Notes under the pieces: generated by a model
Databases searched by the model: none
Told to the model about the DNA's origin: nothing
The model's input: only the letters and a program-made list of their open reading frames with translations
Shown here: positions 51,515 to 59,680 of the stretch, in pieces
How the letters are laid out: each line of letters begins with the position of its first letter
How positions within the stretch are numbered: the stretch's first letter is position 1
Translations under genes and position numbers: made by a program
Source: UBA5359 sp002410925 [NCBI: bacterium UBP13_UBA5359]
GTDB taxonomy: Bacteria; UBP13; UBA5359
DNA length: 64,000 bases
Direction of reading: 5' to 3'
NCBI GenBank assembly: GCA_002410925.1
Contig: DHPR01000004.1
Location: 12,695 to 76,694 of the forward strand

Positions 51515-52123
51515 TTGTCAGAAGATAAGAAGCGAGGGCGCAGGGAGCTGAAGGATTCTCCCGAGGTCAAACAGGATGTCTTCGATGCCGCGGTGAGGGT
51601 CTTTGCCCGATATGGTTATGGGGCAGCATCGGTACAGAAGATTGCTGATACGGCCGGAGTAAATAAGGCTATGCTTTATTATTACTTCGGCAGCAAGGAA
51701 GAGCTCTATAATCTTATTATAGGCAAAAGTATAAATGCGCTGGAAACGGCGGTGGCTGCAGCGGAGAATAAAGATATATCCCTGGAGGAGCGGCTACGGC
51801 GATTTCTTACTGCCTATCTTGGCGTGGCGATAGCGCAGCCGGGTCTGGCACGTATCATTTACCGGGAAATCATTGAGTTAGGTGAGCGAGTTAGGCAGAT
51901 GGTGACTGATCATTTCACCGGCAGCATAGAACGTTTGGCAGCTGTGCTGGAGCAGGCACAGGAGGAAGGGCATTTGGCTGGTGTGGATGCATCTCTATCG
52001 GCTTATTCTCTTTTCGGTATGGCCAATATCTTTATTTCCAGGCTCATGATAACGGAGCATTCCTTGGATAATGATGTTCTGGTCGATCATATATTGAAGC
52101 TCTTTTTCAGTGGTGCGGGTTAA
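51515..52123 (+). CDS. TetR-family regulator
   Basis: About 202 residues: helix-turn-helix YGYGAASVQKIADTAGVNKA followed by MLYYYFGSKEELY, then a helical ligand domain ending in LVDHILKLFFSGAG. The C-terminal domain resembles the TetR_C group common beside efflux systems. TTG 51515 fits GGCGGTGAT upstream; the frame opens at TTG 51500, but that lies in the operator. It leads the TolC-HlyD-permease genes and is preceded by its own palindrome. Confidence 0.9.
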   Translation: MSEDKKRGRRELKDSPEVKQDVFDAAVRVFARYGYGAASVQKIADTAGVNKAMLYYYFGSKEELYNLIIGKSINALETAVAAAENKDISLEERLRRFLTAYLGVAIAQPGLARIIYREIIELGERVRQMVTDHFTGSIERLAAVLEQAQEEGHLAGVDASLSAYSLFGMANIFISRLMITEHSLDNDVLVDHILKLFFSGAG

Positions 52124-52152
52124 TTTTTTGTTCGGTATGTAGGAGGCATTGC

Positions 52153-53505
52153 ATGAAACGGTGGAATCTATTATTGCTTGCCTGTATGTGCCTCGGCAGC
52201 GTTTGCACTGCCCAGGCGGATACATTGAGCTTGTCTGAGGCCGTCGGAACGGCTTTGATCTTTAATCAGGAGTTGGCTGCGGCCAGGGCAGATATAGCTG
52301 TTGCAGCTGCTAAGCTGCAACAGCTACGTTCCCAGGGCAGGCTGCAGGCAGGACTGGATCTCAGCTTTACGCACCTGGAGACGGCGCCTCTTCTTGAGGT
52401 GCCGCCCATAGATATCCCTCTGCTGCATACCAGCATTACTCTGCAGCCCTTTGCTCTCTCCAAACAGGATATGTTGAGAAGCTCTCTCTCCCTACAAAAG
52501 GTTCTGTCTACCGGAGGACGTATAGAATACGGTGAAGCACAGATCAAGGAAGCGGTGGCGGCGCTGGAGGCAAGAGTTGAAGCCAAAGCCGATGAGATTG
52601 CCATGTCGACGGTCAAAGCTTACTTAGGGGCGGTTCTGGCACAGAGAATGGCCGAAGTGGCCGAGCAGGCTTACCGGGTTGTCGAGCGCCATGTATCCCA
52701 GGCGGAGGCAGTTTTTAAAGCCGGCATGGTTCCTCGCTATGAGGTTATCCGAGCGCAGACAGAGCTGGCCAATCAGGATCGGCGTCGTTTGGATGCGCAT
52801 AATCAAGTAGACCTGGCGCTGAATCTGCTGCAGGATTTTATGGGAGTGACTTTGGAGGAACCGCCGGTTCTCAGCACCTCCTTTTCAGGCAAAGAAAACA
52901 TGGATGAGGAGCTGGAGGAGATGATTCGGAGCGTAATGCAATCTTCACCGGCTATCAAAGCGCTGCAAGCGCGGGATCGTCTTTACTCTGCCGCTGCTGC
53001 CTCGGCCAGGGCGGAGAGACGCCCTGTCATAGGCGCTGCAATCGGATTGGAGCTTTACAGAGAGGACCTGCCGTTGACCACTCCAGAGGGATATGCCGGC
53101 ATAGTAGCCAGGTTTCCCATTCTGGATGGTGGCCTATCACAGGCCAGGGAAGCTGAACAACTGGCGCTGAAAGAGCGTAATGTGGCAGATATGCAGCGTT
53201 TGCAAAACGGACTGCGTCTGGAAGTAAAGAAGTATTATTTCGATCTGAACAGCGCCCGCAAGGCATTGCAGGCAGCCGACAAGGCGGTGGAATTGGCTTC
53301 AGAGAATTTACGCTTGGCCACAAGGCGTTTTGAAGTTGGGGAGGGGACCAGTATCGAGAAGGTGGACGCTGTGCTGGCGCTCTCTCTGGCTGTAGCCAAC
53401 AGGGAGCAGGCATGTTATCAGTATGATCTCTCTTATTATGGATTGAGAAAGGCTGCCGGCCGCATCAGGACGGAATTAGATGGGGGGATGAAAGATAATG
53501 GCTGA
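52153..53505 (+). CDS. TolC-like outer membrane efflux protein
   Basis: A 450-residue protein with a signal peptide (LLLLACMCLGSVCTAQA) and two OEP repeats: TLSLSEAVGTALIFNQELAA at the start and a second near residue 240, each followed by long coiled-coil helices. It should form the outer-membrane channel of a tripartite pump. It is the main evidence for a diderm envelope in this organism. It overlaps the membrane fusion gene by eight bases. Confidence 0.9.
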   Translation: MKRWNLLLLACMCLGSVCTAQADTLSLSEAVGTALIFNQELAAARADIAVAAAKLQQLRSQGRLQAGLDLSFTHLETAPLLEVPPIDIPLLHTSITLQPFALSKQDMLRSSLSLQKVLSTGGRIEYGEAQIKEAVAALEARVEAKADEIAMSTVKAYLGAVLAQRMAEVAEQAYRVVERHVSQAEAVFKAGMVPRYEVIRAQTELANQDRRRLDAHNQVDLALNLLQDFMGVTLEEPPVLSTSFSGKENMDEELEEMIRSVMQSSPAIKALQARDRLYSAAAASARAERRPVIGAAIGLELYREDLPLTTPEGYAGIVARFPILDGGLSQAREAEQLALKERNVADMQRLQNGLRLEVKKYYFDLNSARKALQAADKAVELASENLRLATRRFEVGEGTSIEKVDAVLALSLAVANREQACYQYDLSYYGLRKAAGRIRTELDGGMKDNG

Positions 53506-54790
53506 AAGGAAAGGGGTTTTTTCAAGAATTTTGAAGGCGGCACGCCCAAAAGAAGTGATAGCGGTTCTATTGGCAATAGTGGTATTTCTGATCGGTTATT
53601 ATGTAATAGGGCGTCACAGCGCTGGCTCGCTTTTGTCTACATCTATTGATACTCGGGCAGGTGCCGGAGCGAGCGGGTTCACGGTTGACGGCACTTTGGA
53701 AACGGATGAGGTGGATATATCCAGCAAGCTGCCGGGGCGTTTGTTACAGCTTTTGGTTGAAGAGGGCGACCGAGTCTCCGCAGGACAGGTAGTGGCGCTG
53801 CTTGAGGCGGATGAGATAGAGGCCAAGTGCCGTCAGGCTGAAGCGGGTGTCAGGGCAGCCCAGGTGCAGGTGGCTCAGGGAGATATAGCCGTTAACCTGG
53901 AGCAGCTTAAATCCGGTGATCAAGTAGACCAAGCGGCTGCCGGTGTCAAGGCGGCCAGAGCTGCACTGAGCATGGCCCAGGCTAAATTAGCTGTGCTGGA
54001 GAAGGGCGCCAGGCCGCAGGAGATAGCTCAGGCGACAGAGGGCGTGGCTGCAGCTCGAGCGGCCTTTGATACGGCTGAAAAGACTTATCGGCGTGTGAAG
54101 GGATTATCGGACGAGGGTGTGCTTTCGCAGCAGAAAGCGGATGAGGCAGAGATGGCTTATCGCAGCGCTTCGGCTCAGCTTTCCGCCGCCTCAGCCAGGC
54201 TCAGTCTGGTTAGGGAAGGTGCTCGGAAGGAAGAAATCGAGGCGGCAAGGGAGCAAGTGCATCAGGCCGAAGCGGGCCTGTGTGCTGCTCAGAGCAAACT
54301 GCAGATGGCTCATAATGCCAGGCTGATGGTAAACGTACGGCAGAAGGATGTAGAGGCGGCCCGGCAGAAAGTAGCCGCCAGCGAGGGGGCTCTTATGGAG
54401 GCGGGAGCTTATCGCAATCAGACGCGTATCGTCAGTCCTATCAGCGGCACGATCAGCCGGCGTATGAGCCGCAGCGGCGAGATTGTGGCTCCGGGATATG
54501 CCATTCTATCGGTATCCAGGGACAGCGGTTACTGGGTAGACGTTTATATTGATGAGAACAGGTTTACCGGGCGCTCCAAGGGAGAGCGAGTCAGGGTGGA
54601 GATTCCGGCTCTTGGTAAAATGTTGCCGGGCAGGATAGCGCGCATTATGCCGGCGGCCGATTTTGCCGTCAAGCGAGCTACCAACGAGAAGGGCTCCTAC
54701 GATATTCGGGCACTCAAAGTCAGGGTCATGCTGGATGACAACCTTGAGAACCTGGCCGTCGGGCTGACAGCCAGGGTTCATTTTGGCTGA
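53498..54790 (+). CDS. HlyD-type membrane fusion protein
   Basis: A 430-residue protein: one N-terminal membrane helix (EVIAVLLAIVVFLIGYYVI), a lipoyl half (VDGTLETDEVDISSKLPGRL), an exceptionally long Ala/Glu/Arg coiled-coil hairpin (residues about 110-300), the second lipoyl half (RIVSPISGTISRRM) and a beta-barrel (VDVYIDENRFTGRSKGERVR). It connects an inner-membrane permease to the TolC-like protein. The YhiI/YbhG-type arrangement is recognisable. Confidence 0.9.
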   Translation: MAERKGVFSRILKAARPKEVIAVLLAIVVFLIGYYVIGRHSAGSLLSTSIDTRAGAGASGFTVDGTLETDEVDISSKLPGRLLQLLVEEGDRVSAGQVVALLEADEIEAKCRQAEAGVRAAQVQVAQGDIAVNLEQLKSGDQVDQAAAGVKAARAALSMAQAKLAVLEKGARPQEIAQATEGVAAARAAFDTAEKTYRRVKGLSDEGVLSQQKADEAEMAYRSASAQLSAASARLSLVREGARKEEIEAAREQVHQAEAGLCAAQSKLQMAHNARLMVNVRQKDVEAARQKVAASEGALMEAGAYRNQTRIVSPISGTISRRMSRSGEIVAPGYAILSVSRDSGYWVDVYIDENRFTGRSKGERVRVEIPALGKMLPGRIARIMPAADFAVKRATNEKGSYDIRALKVRVMLDDNLENLAVGLTARVHFG

Positions 54791-54804
54791 GACGGAGGAC
54801 GCAT

Positions 54805-55971
54805 ATGTTTATCAAACGATTGTACCATCTCATGCAGAGAGAATGGGCTATTCTGACTTCCGATCTTCGTCTGCTGGCCATCGTCCTGCTGGTGCCGATA
54901 GGCTATACTCTTCTTTTAGGCAGCATCTATCAGCCTAAAAGAGTATCCGCCATTCCTACCTGGGTTATCGATGAGGATAATAGTGCTCTCAGTCGAGCTG
55001 TTCGCGACGGGGTGGCATACGACGAGACATTTTCCCTGGTACATGAGGGCGGAACTATCGAAGAGTTCAGGAAGGCAAACCTGCAGGGGAGCGCTTTTGC
55101 CTGCATTGTCATACCGAAGCATTTTGAAGCGGATGTGAAACGAGGACACGCTGCCAGGCTGTTGACGTTGATAGACGGCAGTAATATGCTCATTGCCAAC
55201 AGCGTCTTGCGCGGTGCTGCATCCATAGGTGGTACTTTCTCGGCCGGCATCCTGATCAAGCGTCTCTCTATGCGCGGCACTCCCTCCGGCAGCGCTCTGA
55301 CTGCTGCCGTGCCGGTGACATCTGAAACCAGGGTCTGGTATAATCCTGCCTTCGACTATCTGGATTTTCTGTTGCCCGGTTTGCTGGCAACCGTTGTTCA
55401 GCAGGTGACGTTGCTGGGGGTGGCTCTGGCCTTCACTCGCGAGCGTGAAAGAAAGCTGACCGGCGATCTTTTGCAGATAACCGACAGCCCATTAGAAGTG
55501 TTGCTGTCCAAAGGCATTTTTTATACGCTGATAAACCTGTTCACGGCTGCAGTTGCCTTTACCATCGCCGTTAGGTTTTTTCATATGTCGCTGGGGGGAT
55601 CGTTGGGCTTGCTGGCAATTCTTTTGACCGTTTTTATCATTGCTCTGGTAGGGCTGGGTCTGGTGGTTAGCGCCGTTTGCCGGGATTCTCTCTTTGCTAC
55701 TCAGGTGCTGATGCTGATAGCTGTGCCGTCGTTTCTTTTCAGCGGTTTTACCTGGCCGCAGATCTCTATGAGCGGCTGGGTACTGGGTTTGAGCAATGCT
55801 TTGCCTTTGACCCATTTTGTTCTGCCGCTCAGGCAGATAGTAGTTCAGGGTGGAAATATGGAAGCCGTCCGTTCTCATCTGTTATGGCTATGGGGCCTGG
55901 CAGGTAGCTGCTATGCCGCAGCTTATCCGATGGTACGTCTCTCTTTGAGACGTGAGGCGAGCAAGTTATAA
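54805..55971 (+). CDS. ABC-2 type permease (YhhJ/YbhR-like), without local ATPase
   Basis: A 388-residue permease: one N-terminal helix, a large periplasmic domain (about residues 45-175, ending before VWYNPAFDYLDFLLPGLLAT), and five C-terminal helices with FTRERERKLTGDLLQITDSP and SGFTWPQISMSGWV. This is the YhhJ/YbhR type, which needs an ABC ATPase. None is encoded in this operon, unlike related loci where a YhiH or YbhF ATPase gene lies between. It must borrow one. Confidence 0.87.
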   Translation: MFIKRLYHLMQREWAILTSDLRLLAIVLLVPIGYTLLLGSIYQPKRVSAIPTWVIDEDNSALSRAVRDGVAYDETFSLVHEGGTIEEFRKANLQGSAFACIVIPKHFEADVKRGHAARLLTLIDGSNMLIANSVLRGAASIGGTFSAGILIKRLSMRGTPSGSALTAAVPVTSETRVWYNPAFDYLDFLLPGLLATVVQQVTLLGVALAFTRERERKLTGDLLQITDSPLEVLLSKGIFYTLINLFTAAVAFTIAVRFFHMSLGGSLGLLAILLTVFIIALVGLGLVVSAVCRDSLFATQVLMLIAVPSFLFSGFTWPQISMSGWVLGLSNALPLTHFVLPLRQIVVQGGNMEAVRSHLLWLWGLAGSCYAAAYPMVRLSLRREASKL

Positions 55972-56079
55972 CTATGAATTTGCGAACAGATCCAAATTTT
56001 ATATGCATCCTGCCCAAGTAATTTATTTTGATGCCTGCTGTCGTATGGCGTAAGTAGTTAAATCTTACTTTCCTTAAGA

Positions 56080-56115
56080 TATACCCCTTGCGGGCACGTG
56101 CCCGCAAGGGGTATA
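56080..56115 (+). repeat. Perfect 36-base palindrome
   Basis: 18-base arms meet without a spacer at GCACGTGC. No T-run follows, so it is not a typical terminator. It lies 31 bases before the alpha/alpha-barrel gene and could be a LacI operator (LacI is encoded in this operon) or a REP-like hairpin. Confidence 0.6.
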
Positions 56116-56145
56116 ATTGCTCTTACAGATAAGAAGGAGGCTGTT

Positions 56146-57381
56146 ATGAGCAATATGGAGAGAGCGATAAAATCCAATTTACAATGGTTTCTGCAATCGG
56201 GTGTTATGGACCCGGCCGACGGCACCTGGGGAGTTGCTGAGCGCGTCCTTCTGGCCAAAGGAAATGAAGCTTTGGGAAAAACATTATCGGATTTTGATAG
56301 CTACACGCCTTATGAAGGCTATTATATTCTGGAACATCGTCGTCCTGATTGCAACTTTGAAGTTGCTTTGCTCTTTCTGCTGGCAGCAAGAGCTTTCGGT
56401 AATGAGAATTACCGGAACGTAGGGCGCAATCTGGTGCGTTATCTCTATCGGCGCAGCGGTTGCCGCACCAACACTGCCTCTGTAATGCTGCCCGGCATTT
56501 GGGGTTGGGCAACGCCGCCACCGCATTTGCAGCAAAGCTACTGGCTGGATGATAATTCCTGGGACGTAACGCTCTCGCTATTGATAAGTGAATTGGATCC
56601 ATTGCTCGATGCAGAATTGAATTTGCGGCAAAAGGGCTTGGAGAGTGCTTATGCCCTTTGTAAATACTTTGACCGTATGCTTAAAGAAGAGGACCCGCCG
56701 ACGAAACTTCCTTTAAACGGAGCTGACCAGGCGCCCCATTTTTCGGCTCTGGCTCTAATGGCTTGCGCCAAGGCCTGGCATCACAGCCGGGAAGATGCTT
56801 TTCTGAAGCCGATGCGCAGGTATCTTGAACTGGTCGCTGCAGATGGAATAGCGAGCAATGTGTGGTTAGTGCGCGGTGGCGGCAAGCTGACGCCCAGTGA
56901 ACATACCTACCTCATATTGGGGTTATCCTGCTGTGCCGGTACGCCTCTTGAAGAGAGGGCGGTAGCGTTAGCCTGCCGCTCAGCCGATTTTATTCTGTCC
57001 ATTATGGATGAGAACGGCAACATACCCAGCAAACATTTCGAGGCGCCTCAGGGCGACCACCTCGTTGATCTGATTTATACGCAGAACTGGGCCACGCTGG
57101 GGTTGGTTAATCTGGTCTCTGTAACAGGAAAGACAGAGTATGCCAGGGTTCTAAAGAAATCGATGGATATGCTGGTAGCCATCCAGGATAGCTCCCCGCA
57201 GAAGCATCTTTGCGGCTGCTGGCGCGGAATGTATGATCTTGACGCCGGAACATGGGGCGGCGGTGACGAATATGAGGGCGGGGCCGGCAGTATATACACC
57301 GGCTGGACCAATGCTCCCATCTCGTTGGCCCTGCTGATGCAGGCCAACGGCTGGACGCTGCTGCATGGCGGCCAGCGTTAG
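56146..57381 (+). CDS. Predicted alpha/alpha-barrel carbohydrate-active protein, unassigned
   Basis: A 411-residue soluble protein, helical, with repeated aromatic/Asp segments: WFLQSGVMDPADGTWGVAER, YYILEHRRPDCNFEVALLF, SYWLDDNSWDVTLSLL, GIWGWATPPPH and GGDEYEGGAGSIYTGWTNAP. This resembles six-helix-hairpin barrels of glycoside hydrolases and epimerases, and residues such as D, E and W line likely active-site loops. I cannot name the family. ATG 56146 has AAGGAGG at good distance. It is encoded with a LacI regulator and an AGE-type epimerase. Confidence 0.75.
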   Translation: MSNMERAIKSNLQWFLQSGVMDPADGTWGVAERVLLAKGNEALGKTLSDFDSYTPYEGYYILEHRRPDCNFEVALLFLLAARAFGNENYRNVGRNLVRYLYRRSGCRTNTASVMLPGIWGWATPPPHLQQSYWLDDNSWDVTLSLLISELDPLLDAELNLRQKGLESAYALCKYFDRMLKEEDPPTKLPLNGADQAPHFSALALMACAKAWHHSREDAFLKPMRRYLELVAADGIASNVWLVRGGGKLTPSEHTYLILGLSCCAGTPLEERAVALACRSADFILSIMDENGNIPSKHFEAPQGDHLVDLIYTQNWATLGLVNLVSVTGKTEYARVLKKSMDMLVAIQDSSPQKHLCGCWRGMYDLDAGTWGGGDEYEGGAGSIYTGWTNAPISLALLMQANGWTLLHGGQR

Positions 57382-57388
57382 TACAGCT

Positions 57389-58432
57389 ATGAGAAAGGCG
57401 ACTTTACAGGATATAGCGGATTTGGCCGGCGTATCCAGGGCTACGGTAGATAGAGCATTGCATGGGCGAGGCAGAGTTATGGAAGGAACTCGGCAAAACA
57501 TACTTCGCATAGCCAGAGAACTTAACCATAGCCCCAATCTGAGAGCGCGAGGGCTGAAGCTGTCACAGAGCTTTCTGATAGGCATGGTAGTACCTAATAT
57601 TTCCAAGTCCTTCTATGCCGACGTGGTTGAAGGAACGGAGGAATGTTTAAAAGAGCACGGTTATGGCCTGATTTTATGCAATATCGTTGCCCGGCAGAGC
57701 GCCGAACGCTACCAGACCATACTGAGAATGCAGGGCGTAGATGGAATCATATCCTGCGCTGAGACTGGATACGGTTGGGAGAGGCATTTACGGGCATTTG
57801 CCGATGAAGGAACTCCTGTCGCCATGATTAATTATCGGGTGAGAGGGGTAGACGGACCCGTTGTCTATGTCAATCAGAGAAAAGGCGGTTATCTGGCTGC
57901 CAAATGCCTGCTCGATGCCGGCCATCGCCGGATAATGTTCATCGGCAGATCGAAGGGCTATATAAATCTGGAACGAAAGCAGGGTTATCGTCAGGCTCTG
58001 AAAGAGGCCGGCATTGAGCCGGAAGAGCAGCTAAGTATCAGTTTCGAGAATTGGGATGAAGAGTTTGATCTCTTCGTAAATGGGCTTATGGGCGGGAAAG
58101 AGCCGCCGACAGCTGCCTTTATTCCCTCCGATCTGGCAGCTGCCAGGTTCATAAACCGGCTGCAAAGCAGAGGCTACCGCGTACCGGATGATCTATCCGT
58201 AGTAGGATTTGATGATCTTTCCAGTCTGGAGTGGTTTATTCCTAGACTAACGACTATCAGGCAGCAGAAGAAAGAGATGGGCTTTTATGCCGCCGAATTG
58301 CTGCTAGCCGGTTTAAAAGGCCGAGAAACAAAGGATATCCTTCTCGATGTTAGTCTGGTTGAGCGCCATACGGTTGCATCTTTGCCAGAACGGAAGATTG
58401 CAGATTTTAAAGGAGATGTAACCGGCGGGTAA
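57389..58432 (+). CDS. LacI-family regulator
   Basis: About 347 residues: helix-turn-helix KATLQDIADLAGVSRATVDR followed by ALHGRGRV, then a periplasmic-binding-like sensor (LIGMVVPNISKSFYADVVEG, IMFIGRSKG, IPSDLAAARFINRL, SVVGFDDLSS, TTIRQQKKEMG). The sugar it senses is unknown. ATG 57389 matches usual LacI starts; ATG 57365, overlapping the preceding gene, is an alternative. It sits between two sugar-barrel genes that it probably controls through the palindrome at 56080. Confidence 0.88.
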   Translation: MRKATLQDIADLAGVSRATVDRALHGRGRVMEGTRQNILRIARELNHSPNLRARGLKLSQSFLIGMVVPNISKSFYADVVEGTEECLKEHGYGLILCNIVARQSAERYQTILRMQGVDGIISCAETGYGWERHLRAFADEGTPVAMINYRVRGVDGPVVYVNQRKGGYLAAKCLLDAGHRRIMFIGRSKGYINLERKQGYRQALKEAGIEPEEQLSISFENWDEEFDLFVNGLMGGKEPPTAAFIPSDLAAARFINRLQSRGYRVPDDLSVVGFDDLSSLEWFIPRLTTIRQQKKEMGFYAAELLLAGLKGRETKDILLDVSLVERHTVASLPERKIADFKGDVTGG

Positions 58433-58451
58433 TAAACGGAGGTGTTTTTTT

Positions 58452-59621
58452 ATGAATAATGCAGCCGGCAGCCCGAATAAGGAGCTGTATTTAAGAGAAT
58501 TAACGGATAAGGTGATCCCCTTTTGGGAGAAAAATTGCACGGACAGAGAGTACGGCGGTTATTTTAACAGTTTGGATCGAGACGGAAGCGTTTATGATAC
58601 GGAAAAATTCATGTGGATACAGTGGCGTACTGTTTGGATGTTCAGCGAGCTCTATCTCAAGCTGCGAAAAAACGAGCGCTGGCTGGAGATGGCCGCTTGT
58701 GGCTATGAATTCCTGACCAGATACGGCAAGGATGAGCAGGGACGCTACTACTTTGCCCTGGCTCGCGACGGCAGTCCCAGCATGGCGCCTTATTCAGTTT
58801 TCTCTGATTGCTTTGCCGTTATGGGCGCTGCTGCTTATTACCGTGCCTGCGGCAGAGAGGATGCCCGGCAGGAGGCTTTGTCCGCCTTTCAAAGCTACCT
58901 TGATAGAGAGGACCGTCCCAAGGGCGAATGGACCAAGGAGCTTTCCGGGCGCAAGCCCATGAAGAATCTGGGCTTTTACATGATGAAGGCTAACCTGGCC
59001 GCGGTGCTGGAAGAGTGTTTAGGGGACAGCTCCTATCGTCGGGAGATGAGAGAGGCCATAGATACCGTTATGAATGAATTCCGACACCCGGAATACGGCA
59101 TAGTGTTTGAGAATGTAGGACTTGACGGGAACTTTGATTTATCCTCAATGATCGGACGACAGCTCAACCCGGGACACGCTATAGAGGCTATGTGGTTTAT
59201 TATGAGTGCTGCTGACAGAATGGGAGACAGAGGACTGGTAGAGAGAGCGGCGGATGTGGTGCTGGCGGAGCTGAAGTTTGGCTGGGATAAGGAGTATGGC
59301 GGCATTTACTATTTTATGGACGTTCTGGGAAAGCCACATGTAGAACTACAGTGGAACATGAAGCTCTGGTGGGTGCACTGCGAGGCGCTGGTGGCTACAG
59401 CCATGGCTTACAAGCTGACAGGCAGGCAGGATTTTAAAGAATGGTTTGAAAAGATTCATGCCTGGACCTGGTCTCGCTATCCCGATCCGGAATATGGGGA
59501 ATGGTTTGCTTATCTTGATCGTTTTGGCAATATAACGCATACCCTCAAAGGCGGCAAGTGGAAGTGCTTCTTTCACCTGCCGCGTATGCTGCTTGTTTGC
59601 AGCCAATTGCTGGAGGGTTGA
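58452..59621 (+). CDS. AGE-family sugar 2-epimerase
   Basis: A 389-residue N-acylglucosamine 2-epimerase-type protein: EYGGYFNSLDRDG, KFMWIQWRTVWMFSELY, GHAIEAMWF, KEYGGIYYFMDVLG, LQWNMKLWWVHCEALVA and YGEWFAYLDR. The two histidines (GHAIE and WWVHCEA) are the acid/base pair of this family. Members epimerise GlcNAc/ManNAc or unmodified and beta-linked sugars such as cellobiose, so the exact sugar is open. It follows lacI by 20 bases. Confidence 0.88.
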   Translation: MNNAAGSPNKELYLRELTDKVIPFWEKNCTDREYGGYFNSLDRDGSVYDTEKFMWIQWRTVWMFSELYLKLRKNERWLEMAACGYEFLTRYGKDEQGRYYFALARDGSPSMAPYSVFSDCFAVMGAAAYYRACGREDARQEALSAFQSYLDREDRPKGEWTKELSGRKPMKNLGFYMMKANLAAVLEECLGDSSYRREMREAIDTVMNEFRHPEYGIVFENVGLDGNFDLSSMIGRQLNPGHAIEAMWFIMSAADRMGDRGLVERAADVVLAELKFGWDKEYGGIYYFMDVLGKPHVELQWNMKLWWVHCEALVATAMAYKLTGRQDFKEWFEKIHAWTWSRYPDPEYGEWFAYLDRFGNITHTLKGGKWKCFFHLPRMLLVCSQLLEG

Positions 59622-59680
59622 TAATCTGCCTCCGGTACGCTATTTGCCGCTCCGTTTAGGATATGAGAGGGGTGGATAAT

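Noticed and set aside
56080-56115. Terminator of the efflux operon
   Set aside because: The stem is strong, but it has no loop bases of its own and no T-run on either side.
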